64,000 nucleotides of DNA from positions 519,881 through 583,880 of the forward strand of contig LMJI01000001.1 in the NCBI GenBank assembly GCA_001429255.1, given 5' to 3'. Numbering within the stretch: position 1 is the first letter of the stretch; each line of letters begins with the position of its first letter. Positions 56,832-64,000 of the stretch are shown piece after piece. The notes beneath the pieces are model-generated. The model was not told the DNA's origin. It was given only the letters and a program-made list of their open reading frames with translations, and ran no database searches. The stretch is from Cellulomonas sp. Root930. Lineage in GTDB: Bacteria; Actinomycetota; Actinomycetes; Actinomycetales; Cellulomonadaceae. The translations under genes and the position numbers were made by a program.

Positions 56832-57574
56832 TCGGCGCTCTCCGTCGGCAGGGCGGCGATCGCGAGATCCCGCGCGGTGGTGATCTTGGCCGCGCGCTCG
56901 TCGCCGGCGACGACCCAGACGGGCTCGCCCAGCTGCTCGACCAGGCCGGCGTCGTCGGAGGCGGCCAGGGCCTCGTCGTGCGCGTGCGCGGCACCCGACG
57001 CGTGGGCCCGCAGCAGCAGCTCCCGGGTGAACCCCTGCGGCGTCTGGATGGCGCGCAGCTCGGCGCGCGGGACGGTCTCGAGCACCGGCTCGACGAGGAC
57101 GCCGCGGTGCGGGGCGACGCGCTTGATGGTGTCCGTGACCAGCAGCCCGGGAACCACCGCAGGATGACCGTCGCGCACGGCCTCGATCACCCGCTCGACC
57201 AGGGACGCGGGCGCGAGCGGTCGCGCGGCGTCGTGCACGAGCACCACGTCCACGTCGGCCCCGCGGGGGTCTGCGACGAGGGCCGCGAGTCCGGCGGCGA
57301 CGGACGCCTGCCGGGTGGCGCCGCCGGCGACGACGAGCAGCGTGACCTCGTCGCTTAGCGCGCTCAGCTCCCGCTCGATGGCGGCGAGGTGGAAGGCGGG
57401 CGCGGTGACCACCAGCACCCGGACGCGATCGTCGCCCGCCGCGCGCGCTGCCAGCAGGTTGCGGGCGGCGTGCGCGACGAGCGACTGACCCTCCAGAGGC
57501 ACCAGTGCCTTCGGGAGGGGATGACCGAGCCTGCTGCCGCTCCCGGCGGCAGTCAGGACTGCAGCGACGCTCAC
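56828..57574 (-). CDS. ispD: 2-C-methyl-D-erythritol 4-phosphate cytidylyltransferase
   Basis: This is the third enzyme of the MEP pathway; it joins CTP and MEP (248 aa). [22 protein letters not shown] is the nucleotide-binding loop, [12 protein letters not shown] the metal site, and RAIQTPQGF the substrate loop. [18 protein letters not shown] is typical of the C-terminal part. The start is GTG. It follows carD by 13 bp, the usual carD-ispD-ispF order of actinobacteria. Confidence 0.94.
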   Translation of the reverse strand: MSVAAVLTAAGSGSRLGHPLPKALVPLEGQSLVAHAARNLLAARAAGDDRVRVLVVTAPAFHLAAIERELSALSDEVTLLVVAGGATRQASVAAGLAALVADPRGADVDVVLVHDAARPLAPASLVERVIEAVRDGHPAVVPGLLVTDTIKRVAPHRGVLVEPVLETVPRAELRAIQTPQGFTRELLLRAHASGAAHAHDEALAASDDAGLVEQLGEPVWVVAGDERAAKITTARDLAIAALPTESAE

Positions 57575-57587
57575 CTGTGTGGCGGCG

Positions 57588-58070
57588 TCAGGACGCGAGG
57601 ACCTCGTCGAGGATCGCTTCGGCCTTCTCCTCTTCGGTGTGCTCGGCGAGTGCGAGCTCCGACACGAGGATCTGGCGGGCCTTGGCGAGCATGCGCTTCT
57701 CGCCCGCAGACAGGCCGCGGTCGGCGTCCCGGCGCGAGAGGTCGCGCACGACCTCCGCCACCTTGATGACGTCGCCCGACGCGAGCTTCTCGAGGTTCGC
57801 CTTGTAACGACGCGACCAGTTGGTCGGCTCCTCGGTGTACGGCGCCCGGAGGACCTCGAACACCTTGTCGAGACCTTCCTGACCCACTACGTCACGCACG
57901 CCCACCAGATCGACGTTCTCAGCCGGGACCTCGATGGTGAGATCTCCCTGAGCGACCTTGAGCTTGAGGTAGAGCTTGTCCTCTCCGCGGATGGTCCTGG
58001 TCTTGATCTCTTCGATCAATGCCGCACCGTGGTGCGGGTAGACAACGGTCTCCCCAACAGTGAAAGTCAT
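57588..58070 (-). CDS. carD: CarD family transcriptional regulator (RNA polymerase-binding)
   Basis: This essential-type activator binds RNA polymerase beta and stabilises open complexes (160 aa). The N-terminal Tudor-like domain starts [22 protein letters not shown]; the C-terminal helical domain includes the conserved Trp in [14 protein letters not shown] that wedges the promoter bubble. The ATG at 58070 is right; the in-frame extension to 58157 crosses the promoter. TAAGAT upstream (about 58101) is a good -10. Leads ispD-ispF. Confidence 0.95.
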   Translation of the reverse strand: MTFTVGETVVYPHHGAALIEEIKTRTIRGEDKLYLKLKVAQGDLTIEVPAENVDLVGVRDVVGQEGLDKVFEVLRAPYTEEPTNWSRRYKANLEKLASGDVIKVAEVVRDLSRRDADRGLSAGEKRMLAKARQILVSELALAEHTEEEKAEAILDEVLAS

Positions 58071-58295
58071 CTGCAGGTGTCCCCTTTCGCAGAGGGGTAT
58101 CTTATCACGCCGTTTTTCGCCTTTTGCCGCGTGATTACGGCCATCCGCGCAGGTCAAGCGCCCATCGCCGGAGACCGACGACGACCGCCGTCCCGGTGCC
58201 CCGCAGCCGGGCGGACCCCCGTGCGGCGGCTAGGCTTGCCCCCGGACGGACAACCCGTCGATCGCCCGCAGTGCCCGACGCCCCGAGGAGTCATC

Positions 58296-58799
58296 GTGAC
58301 CTCGCCCCGCCCCCGCACCCTCCGGGTTGCCGCCCTCACCACCGGCCTCGCCGTCGCAGGGCTCGTGCTCGCCGGCTGCTCCGCGACCAACCCGATGACC
58401 ACCGAGGACCAGTACTCCGCCTCCGACGGCGTCCGCGTGACGCTCGGCGACGTGCGCGTGTCGAACCTCCTGGTGCTCTCCGCGGCCGAGGGCGACGTCG
58501 GCTCCGCGCAGGGTGGGCTGATCAACGAGAGCGACGAGGACCGCTCGGTCACGCTCGCCGTCGGCGACGAGGAGACGACCGTCGAGCTCGGTCCCAACGA
58601 GACCGTGCTGCTCGGTACCGGGCGCGAGTCCGAGGACGGGTTCGCCGAGGTGACGTTCCCCGCCGTGGACGTCCCGCCGGGCGGCCTGGTGGAGGTGACC
58701 GTGTCCACGCCCGAGGCCGGCTCGATCGTCGTCGAGGTCCCCGTGCTCGACGGCACCCTCCCCGAGTATGCCTCCGCGGTGCCCACCGCCTCGAGCTGA
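58296..58799 (+). CDS. Small lipoprotein of unknown function
   Basis: This is a 167-aa exported lipoprotein with signal RVAALTTGLAVAGLVLAGCSAT; the lipobox LAGC ends at about residue 28. The mature part is acidic and beta-rich, with GVRVTLGDVRVSNLLVLSAAEG and the closing FPAVDVPPGGLVEVTVSTPEAG, like a single immunoglobulin-type domain. GAGGAG lies five bases before the GTG start. Relatives lie beside carD or pst genes in many Micrococcales, as far as I recall. Function unknown. Confidence 0.8.
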   Translation: MTSPRPRTLRVAALTTGLAVAGLVLAGCSATNPMTTEDQYSASDGVRVTLGDVRVSNLLVLSAAEGDVGSAQGGLINESDEDRSVTLAVGDEETTVELGPNETVLLGTGRESEDGFAEVTFPAVDVPPGGLVEVTVSTPEAGSIVVEVPVLDGTLPEYASAVPTASS

Positions 58800-58811
58800 C
58801 CGGACGACAGG

Positions 58812-58839
58812 AGGGGCCGTCGGCGAACCGACGGCCCCT
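58812..58839. terminator. Bidirectional terminator between the lipoprotein gene and pstB
   Basis: AGGGGCCGTCGG pairs perfectly with CCGACGGCCCCT around CGAA, a 12-bp stem with a four-base loop, between converging genes. Confidence 0.85.
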
Positions 58840-58859
58840 TCTGCATGCCTGCGGGGTGC

Positions 58860-59639
58860 TCAGCCGAAGCGGCCCGAGATGTAGTCCTCCGTGGCCTGCA
58901 CGCGCGGCGAGGAGAAGATCGTCGACGTCTCGTCGATCTCCACCAGCCGGCCCGGCTCCCCGGTCGCCGCGAGGTTGAAGAACGCCGTCCGGTCCGAGAC
59001 GCGGGCGGCCTGCTGCATGTTGTGCGTGACGATCACGATCGTGTAGTCCGACTTGAGCTCGGCGATGAGGTCCTCGATCGCCAGCGTGGAGATCGGGTCG
59101 AGGGCCGAGCACGGCTCGTCCATGAGGAGCACCTGCGGCTTCACGGCGATCGCGCGCGCGATGCACAGGCGCTGCTGCTGGCCGCCCGACAGGCCGGACC
59201 CGGGGCGGTTCAGCCGGTCCTTCACCTCGTTCCAGAGGTTCGCGTGGCGCAACGACTGCTCCACCACGTCGTCCGCGTCGCTCTTGGAGATGCGCTTGTT
59301 GTTGAGCTTGATGCCGGCCAGCACGTTCTCGGCGATCGACATCGTCGGGAACGGGTTGGGGCGCTGGAACACCATGCCCACCTGGCGGCGGACCGCGACG
59401 GGGTCGATGTCGGAGCCGTACAGGTCCACGCCGTCCATCGCGACGCTGCCCTGCACGTGCGCGCCGGGGATGACCTCGTGCATGCGGTTCAGCGTCCGCA
59501 GGAAGGTCGACTTCCCGCAGCCGGACGGGCCGATGAAGGCGGTGACCGAGCGGGGCTCGACCGACATCTCCACGTCGGCCACGGCCTTGAACTCGCCGTA
59601 GAAGATGTTCAGGTCCTTGACGTCGATGCGCTGTGCCAT
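58860..59639 (-). CDS. pstB: Phosphate ABC transporter ATP-binding protein PstB
   Basis: This is the ATPase of the high-affinity phosphate importer (259 aa). [19 protein letters not shown] is a PstB mark. Walker A is [19 protein letters not shown]-loop [16 protein letters not shown], signature [15 protein letters not shown], Walker [14 protein letters not shown], switch [14 protein letters not shown]. It is last in the pstSCAB operon, 11 bp after pstA. Confidence 0.97.
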   Translation of the reverse strand: MAQRIDVKDLNIFYGEFKAVADVEMSVEPRSVTAFIGPSGCGKSTFLRTLNRMHEVIPGAHVQGSVAMDGVDLYGSDIDPVAVRRQVGMVFQRPNPFPTMSIAENVLAGIKLNNKRISKSDADDVVEQSLRHANLWNEVKDRLNRPGSGLSGGQQQRLCIARAIAVKPQVLLMDEPCSALDPISTLAIEDLIAELKSDYTIVIVTHNMQQAARVSDRTAFFNLAATGEPGRLVEIDETSTIFSSPRVQATEDYISGRFG

Positions 59640-59650
59640 GGAAGTGTCTT

Positions 59651-60595
59651 TCAGCCGAGGTTCTTGGGGGCGAAGAAGCGGGTGATCAGGCGGCCGACCA
59701 GGTTGAGCAGCATGACGATGAGGATCAGCGTCAGCGCCGCGGCCCAGGCCCGGTCGTAGTTGATGGTCGCGATGCAGTCGGTGGCGCCGGGCGTGCAGGG
59801 CACCAGACCCTGCGAGTACTGCCGGTACACGTAGACCGGGAGCGTCATCATCCGGCCCTCGAACAGGTTGAAGTTGATCGAGTCGATCACGCCGACGGTG
59901 ATGAGCAGCGGGGCGGTCTCCCCGATGACGCGGGCGATCGCGAGCGTGATGCCGGTGCCGATGCCGGCGATCGCGGTGCGCAGCACGACCTTGATGACCA
60001 CCAGCCACCGCGGCACGCCCAGGGCCAGGGCCGCCTCGCGCAGCTCGTTGGGCACCAGGCGCAGCATCTCCTCGCAGGAGCGCACCACCACCGGGATCAT
60101 CAGCACGCTCAGGGCCACCGAGCCGACGGCACCCATCCGGATGCCGGGGCCGAGGATCACCGCGAACAGCGCGTAGGCGAACAGGCCCGCGACGATCGAC
60201 GGGATGCCGGTCATCACGTCGACGAAGAACGTCACCCACCGCGCCAGCTGTCCGCGCCCGTACTCGACCAGGTAGATGGCGGCGAGCAGTCCGATCGGCA
60301 CGGAGATGAGCGTCGCGAAGAGCGTGATCTCCAGGGTGCCGATGATCGCGTGGTAGATGCCACCGGCGTCCATGCCGCCGAACACCCCGCGCATCGAGTG
60401 CGTGAGGAAGTACATGTTGAAGCGCTCGATGCCGTTGACCAGCACGGTCCAGGAGACCGAGACCAGCGGGAGCATCGCGATCACGAACGCCCCGATGATC
60501 AGCACGCGCATGATGCGGTCGGTGCGGTGGCGGCGCGGGTCGACCTGCCGGAGCAGGGTCCTCAGCTCGCTGTTGTCCACGGTAGGGGCGGTCAT
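59651..60595 (-). CDS. pstA: Phosphate ABC transporter permease PstA
   Basis: This inner-membrane subunit has 314 aa and six membrane helices. [25 protein letters not shown] and [12 protein letters not shown] are PstA signatures; [22 protein letters not shown] is the EAA loop. [13 protein letters not shown] follows. The ATG shares one base with the pstC stop (TGATG), so translation is coupled. The N-terminus before helix 1 is about 27 residues, normal for actinobacteria. Confidence 0.96.
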   Translation of the reverse strand: MTAPTVDNSELRTLLRQVDPRRHRTDRIMRVLIIGAFVIAMLPLVSVSWTVLVNGIERFNMYFLTHSMRGVFGGMDAGGIYHAIIGTLEITLFATLISVPIGLLAAIYLVEYGRGQLARWVTFFVDVMTGIPSIVAGLFAYALFAVILGPGIRMGAVGSVALSVLMIPVVVRSCEEMLRLVPNELREAALALGVPRWLVVIKVVLRTAIAGIGTGITLAIARVIGETAPLLITVGVIDSINFNLFEGRMMTLPVYVYRQYSQGLVPCTPGATDCIATINYDRAWAAALTLILIVMLLNLVGRLITRFFAPKNLG

Positions 60596-61605
60596 CAGTT
60601 CGCTCCCGAGAAGTCCTTGCGGCGCGCGACGATCGCGCGGGCGGCCATGTTGACGATCAGGGTGATGACGAACAGCGCGAGACCCGTGGCGATCAGGGCC
60701 GAGACGCCCAGCGGGTTGGCCTCGGGGAACTGGGCGGCGATGTTGGCCGCGATCGTCTGCTGCTGACCCGCCTCGAGCAGGTGGAACGAGTAGAGGAACC
60801 CGGGCGACAGGATCATGAGCACGGCCATGGTCTCGCCGAGCGCACGGCCCAGACCGAGCATGGCGGCGGACACGATGCCCGAGCGGGCGAAGGGCAGGAC
60901 GGCGACCCGGATCATCTCCCACCGGGTGGCGCCGAGCGCGAGCGCGGCCTCCTCGTGCAGGCGCGGCGTCTGCAGGAACACCTCGCGGCTGACCGCGGTG
61001 ATGATCGGCAGGATCATCACCGCGAGCACGATGCCGACGGTCATGAGCACACGGGCGGTCGGCGAGACCGTGCCCCCGAAGAGCGGGATGAAGCCGAGGT
61101 ACTCGTTGAGCCACGCCCAGATCGGCTTGACCATCGGGGCGAGCACCAGGCCGCCCCACAGGCCGTAGACGACCGACGGGATGGCGGCGAGCAGGTCGAC
61201 CAGGTAGCCCAGGCCCGACGCCAGCCGGCGCGGTGCGTAGTGCGAGGTGAACAGCGCGATGCCGAGCGCGATCGGGGTCGCGATCACCAGGGCGAGCGCT
61301 GCGGCGAGGATCGTGCCGAAGATCAGCGGGCCGACGAAGTCGAGGAGCGACGTGGCGTCGCCCATCCAGGAGACCTTCTCGGTCAGCTCCGCGGCCGGCG
61401 TGGCCAGCGCGGGCCAGGCGCGCAGCACCAGGAACGCGGCGACCGCCACGAGGACCAGGAGGATGAGCGCTCCCGCTGCCGTCGCGGTCCACCGGAACAG
61501 CCGGCTGGCGCCCCGGTCGACCACGCGGGTACGACGACGCCGCACGGGCGCCGGCGCGAGCGTCGGGCTCTGCGTCGGCGTCGGCGGGCTCTGGGTGCTG
61601 GTCAC
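60595..61605 (-). CDS. pstC: Phosphate ABC transporter permease PstC
   Basis: This inner-membrane subunit has 336 aa with a Pro/Thr/Arg-rich cytoplasmic N-terminus (about 35 residues) and six helices. [22 protein letters not shown] and [26 protein letters not shown] (EAA loop) are typical, as is [14 protein letters not shown]. The GTG at 61605 has AGGAG upstream; a longer frame to 61680 runs through the intercistronic hairpin and is rejected. Forms the phosphate channel with PstA. Confidence 0.95.
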   Translation of the reverse strand: MTSTQSPPTPTQSPTLAPAPVRRRRTRVVDRGASRLFRWTATAAGALILLVLVAVAAFLVLRAWPALATPAAELTEKVSWMGDATSLLDFVGPLIFGTILAAALALVIATPIALGIALFTSHYAPRRLASGLGYLVDLLAAIPSVVYGLWGGLVLAPMVKPIWAWLNEYLGFIPLFGGTVSPTARVLMTVGIVLAVMILPIITAVSREVFLQTPRLHEEAALALGATRWEMIRVAVLPFARSGIVSAAMLGLGRALGETMAVLMILSPGFLYSFHLLEAGQQQTIAANIAAQFPEANPLGVSALIATGLALFVITLIVNMAARAIVARRKDFSGAN

Positions 61606-61637
61606 TTCTCTCCTGCGTCTCGTCGTGGGTCGTGCGT

Positions 61638-61686
61638 CCGCCGGTGGCGGGCCCGTCTCCCCCCGGGACGGGCCCGCCACCGGCGG
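61638..61686 (-). terminator. Perfect 20-bp stem-loop between pstS and pstC (attenuator)
   Basis: Bases 61638-61657 are fully complementary to 61667-61686, with a nine-base loop. The stem is G/C-rich and starts 16 bp after the pstS stop. It would end or protect most transcripts after pstS, letting binding protein exceed permease. Confidence 0.85.
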
Positions 61687-61702
61687 GGTCGTGCGTCAGG
61701 CG

Positions 61703-62815
61703 TCAGGCCGCCGCGGTGATCGCGTCGATCGCGGCCTGGACGTCCGTGCGGAGCGCGTCGGACAGCGGCGCGGAACCCGCGGCCTCCTCGGCGGCGGCCT
61801 GGCCCTCGGCGCTCACGACGTAGCTGAGGAAGCCCTTGACCAGGTCGGCCTTCTCAGCGGTGTCGTACTGGAGGCACGCCACGCCGTACGAGATGAGGAT
61901 CAGCGGGTAGGCGCCCGCCTGCGTCGTCTCGCGGTCGATCTTGATGACGATGTCGTGCTCGGCACGCTCGTCGTCGCGCGGGGAGGCGTCGACCGCGGCG
62001 GCCGCACCCTCCTCGGACGGGGCCACCCACTCCTCGCCGACCTTGATGCTGGCCACGCCGAGCGTGCCGACCGCCGAGTTGTCCGCGTACGCGATGGTGC
62101 CGTCCGCGCCCTGGACCGCCTGGATGACGCCCGAGGTGCCCTGCGCCGACTCACCGGTCTGGAACGGCCAGTTGCCGTCGGCCTCGTACGTCCACGCGCC
62201 ACCGGAGGCCTTGGCCAGGTAGTCGGTGAAGTTCTTCGTGGTGCCCGACTCGTCGGAGCGGTGCACGGGCGTGATCGCCGTGGCCGGGAGCGTGGCGTCG
62301 GGGTTCTCCGCCGCGATCTCGGGCGCGTCCCACGTGGTGATCTTGTTGTCGAAGATCCCCGCGATGGTGGCGGCCGACAGGTTGAGCTCGGTGACGCCCT
62401 CGAGGTTGAAGACGACCGCGATCGGGCTGATGTACTGCGGCAGGTCGATGGCCTCGGTGGTGCAGATCGCCTTGGCCGACTCCAGCTCCTCGGCGCTCAG
62501 CGCCGAGTCCGAGCCGGCGAAGTCGACGGACCCGTCGAGGAACTGCGTGCGACCGCCGCCGGAGCCGACGGGGTCGTAGTTGATGTTGACGTCAGGGTTC
62601 GCGCTCTGGAAGCCGGCGCGCCAGGCGTCCATCGCCTTCTCCTGCGACGTGGCGCCGGCGCCGTTCAGGTCACCGCTGAGCTCAGAGGTCTGCGCGGGGG
62701 CGTCCGTGGTGTCGCCGGACCCGGTCGGGTCGTCCGATCCGCAGGCCGCGAGGGAGAGGGCGAGGGCGCCTGTGAGGGCGATCGCGCCGATCCGGCCGTG
62801 GAGGGAGAGCTTCAC
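61703..62815 (-). CDS. pstS: Phosphate-binding lipoprotein PstS
   Basis: This is the phosphate receptor of the Pst importer (370 aa). The lipoprotein signal ends LSLAACGSDD (Cys about 25). GAGATSQEKAMDAW and NINYDPVGSGGGRTQFLDGSVDFAGSDSAL contain the phosphate-binding loops (Ser, Gly, Arg, Asp). SDESGTTKNFTDYL is a second binding segment. A canonical PHO box lies 90 bp upstream. It heads the pstSCAB operon and is the first target of phosphate starvation control. Confidence 0.96.
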   Translation of the reverse strand: MKLSLHGRIGAIALTGALALSLAACGSDDPTGSGDTTDAPAQTSELSGDLNGAGATSQEKAMDAWRAGFQSANPDVNINYDPVGSGGGRTQFLDGSVDFAGSDSALSAEELESAKAICTTEAIDLPQYISPIAVVFNLEGVTELNLSAATIAGIFDNKITTWDAPEIAAENPDATLPATAITPVHRSDESGTTKNFTDYLAKASGGAWTYEADGNWPFQTGESAQGTSGVIQAVQGADGTIAYADNSAVGTLGVASIKVGEEWVAPSEEGAAAAVDASPRDDERAEHDIVIKIDRETTQAGAYPLILISYGVACLQYDTAEKADLVKGFLSYVVSAEGQAAAEEAAGSAPLSDALRTDVQAAIDAITAAA

Positions 62816-62904
62816 TGTGTTCCGTCCTGTCGATCAGGTGCGCACCGATGTGTGCGCGGCGAGGCTGACGGTAGGAAGCCCACGTGACCAGGTGGGCGGC
62901 TGCG

Positions 62905-62922
62905 GGTGAACCCCAGGTGAAC
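62905..62922 (-). promoter_or_regulatory. PHO box upstream of pstS
   Basis: Read on the pstS strand: GTTCACC-TGGG-GTTCACC, two perfect heptamers 11 bp apart, the consensus site for PhoP/RegX3-type regulators in actinobacteria. A weaker GTACCGC unit precedes it in phase. The gap 62816-62991 also holds the pstS -10 region (about 62870). Confidence 0.88.
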
Positions 62923-62991
62923 GATGGCGGTACAGCACGACGCCCCGCGCACCGGGTCGGTGGGCGGGGCGTCGGTCGGCGCAGGGGGCTG

Positions 62992-63705
62992 CTAGTCGTC
63001 GTCGGTGAGCTTGTAGCCCAGGCCGCGGACCGTGAGCAGCAGCGTCGGGTTGGCCGGGTCGACCTCGATCTTGGCGCGGACGCGCTTCACGTGGACGTCG
63101 AGCGTCTTGGTGTCGCCGACGTAGTCCGAGCCCCAGATCCGGTCGATCAGCTGCCCGCGGGTGAGCACGCGCCCGGCGTTGCGGAGCAGCAGCTCCAGCA
63201 GCTCGAACTCCTTGAGCGGGAAGGCGACCGCCTCGTCGCGCACGCGGACGGTGTGCCGCTCGACGTCCATCCGCACCGGTCCCGCCACCAGCAGGTCGTC
63301 GTCGTCCACCTCCGGTGCGGCCGGGGCGCCGGCGGTGACGACCGCCTCCCGGCGGCGCAGCACCGCGCGGACGCGGGCCAGCAGCTCGCGCGACGAGTAC
63401 GGCTTGGTGACGTAGTCGTCGGCGCCCAGCTCCAGGCCGACCACCTTGTCGATCTCGTCGTCCTTGGCCGTGAGCATGATGACCGGCACGTCGCTGACCA
63501 GCCGCAACCGGCGGCAGACCTCCGTGCCGGGCAGCCCGGGGAGCATGAGGTCGAGGAGCACCAGGTCGGCACCGAACTCGTCGAACCGGGCCAGCGCCTC
63601 GGGTCCGGTCGCGGCGGTGACGACGTCGAAGCCCTCGCGCTCCAGCTGGTACGTCAACGGGTCCCGGTAGGACTCCTCGTCCTCGACGAGCAGGATCCGG
63701 GTCAT
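62992..63705 (-). CDS. regX3: Phosphate-responsive response regulator, RegX3/PhoP type
   Basis: This is an OmpR-family regulator of 237 aa. The receiver (about 1-120) has VEDEESYRD, phospho-acceptor Asp in [16 protein letters not shown] and [11 protein letters not shown]. The winged-helix output domain (about 140-235) shows [31 protein letters not shown] and [10 protein letters not shown]. The ATG at 63705 overlaps the kinase stop. Position next to pstS and the PHO box supports a role as phosphate regulator. RegX3 and PhoP cannot be told apart firmly here. Confidence 0.9.
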   Translation of the reverse strand: MTRILLVEDEESYRDPLTYQLEREGFDVVTAATGPEALARFDEFGADLVLLDLMLPGLPGTEVCRRLRLVSDVPVIMLTAKDDEIDKVVGLELGADDYVTKPYSSRELLARVRAVLRRREAVVTAGAPAAPEVDDDDLLVAGPVRMDVERHTVRVRDEAVAFPLKEFELLELLLRNAGRVLTRGQLIDRIWGSDYVGDTKTLDVHVKRVRAKIEVDPANPTLLLTVRGLGYKLTDDD

Positions 63706-64000
63706 GACGCGGTCCGGCGCACGTGCGCTCCTTCGATGGTGACGGGCAGACCGGGCAGCTCGGCGACGGGCGCGGTGGGCTCCTCCGCGCGCGGCAGCCG
63801 CAGAGTGAACGTGGACCCGCGGCCGGGCTGCGACCACACGGTCACCTCTCCCCCGTGGTCCGCGGCGACGTGCTTGACGATCGACAGGCCCAGCCCGGTG
63901 CCGCCGGTGTCCCGCGAGCGGGCGGGGTCCACGCGGTAGAACCGCTCGAACACCCGCTCCTGCTCGGCCGGGTTGATGCCGATGCCCTCGTCGACCACCG
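63702..64000 (-). CDS. Sensor histidine kinase, SenX3/PhoR type (C-terminal part, cut by window end)
   Basis: Only the last 98 or so residues are inside the window. They hold the end of a HATPase domain: [23 protein letters not shown] (G1/F boxes), [23 protein letters not shown] (G2 box) and [10 protein letters not shown]. It is the partner of the response regulator downstream, with ATGA overlap. The sensor and dimerisation domains lie beyond 64000. Confidence 0.9.
   Translation of the reverse strand, partial: VVDEGIGINPAEQERVFERFYRVDPARSRDTGGTGLGLSIVKHVAADHGGEVTVWSQPGRGSTFTLRLPRAEEPTAPVAELPGLPVTIEGAHVRRTAS

Overview
The window is a 64-kb piece of a high-GC actinobacterial chromosome. Gene content points to the order Micrococcales, most likely a Cellulomonas-like organism. 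The reasons are CarD, DUF3263, LytR_C, DUF4032 and an MsiK-type shared sugar ATPase, a monocistronic groEL under CIRCE control, an otsAB trehalose pair, a PHO regulon built on GTTCACC repeats, and frequent GTG or leaderless starts. The taxonomic call is inference; no rRNA gene is present. I see no transposase, phage gene or CRISPR array.

Layout. 0.2-5.8 kb: a GntR/FCD regulator and a complete urea ABC importer (urtABCDE), all on the minus strand. 6-15.4 kb: housekeeping and envelope genes (alanine aminotransferase, OmpA-domain lipoprotein, groEL, secreted GH15-like protein, cold-shock protein, LytR_C protein, DUF3263 protein, uracil-DNA glycosylase, SGNH hydrolase). 15.4-19.8 kb: a three-gene secretion operon with a SipW-type signal peptidase and two exported proteins, next to a divergent NarL-type two-component pair. 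19.8-27 kb: pentapeptide protein, PhoX phosphatase, PfkB sugar kinase, a phytase-like/GDPD fusion, and Ppx/GppA. 27-31.4 kb: tRNA-Thr, a DsbA-like protein, a possible small toxin/immunity pair, and a membrane Ser/Thr kinase. 31.5-41.9 kb: otsAB, two tandem PQQ-type propellers, the MsiK-like ATPase, DUF4032, rlmB, cysS.

41.9-56.3 kb is an accessory block lying between cysS and ispF, genes that usually adjoin in carD-ispD-ispF-cysS-rlmB. It carries a PLP aldolase/racemase-like enzyme with an MFS transporter and TetR regulator, a divergent FAD aldonolactone oxidase, and a LacI-controlled ABC importer with a GH127 beta-L-arabinofuranosidase. It ends with a quinone-oxidoreductase-like protein, a LysR regulator and a DMT exporter. 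From 56.3 kb the core resumes with ispF, ispD, carD, a lipoprotein gene, pstB-A-C-S and a RegX3/SenX3-type two-component system (the kinase is cut by the window end).

Genes that work together. Candidate PHO boxes (11-bp phased GTTCACC-like repeats) precede pstS, phoX and the phytase/GDPD gene. This links phosphate uptake, extracellular phosphoester hydrolysis and the regulator at the window end into one phosphate-starvation response. The GH127 sugar importer has no ATPase of its own and may use the MsiK-like ATPase at 37-38 kb. Points most worth a second look are four 44-bp inverted-repeat units in two spaced pairs, the interrupted carD-rlmB synteny, the SipW operon, the 56-aa/138-aa overlapping pair, and the back-to-back CIRCE elements.
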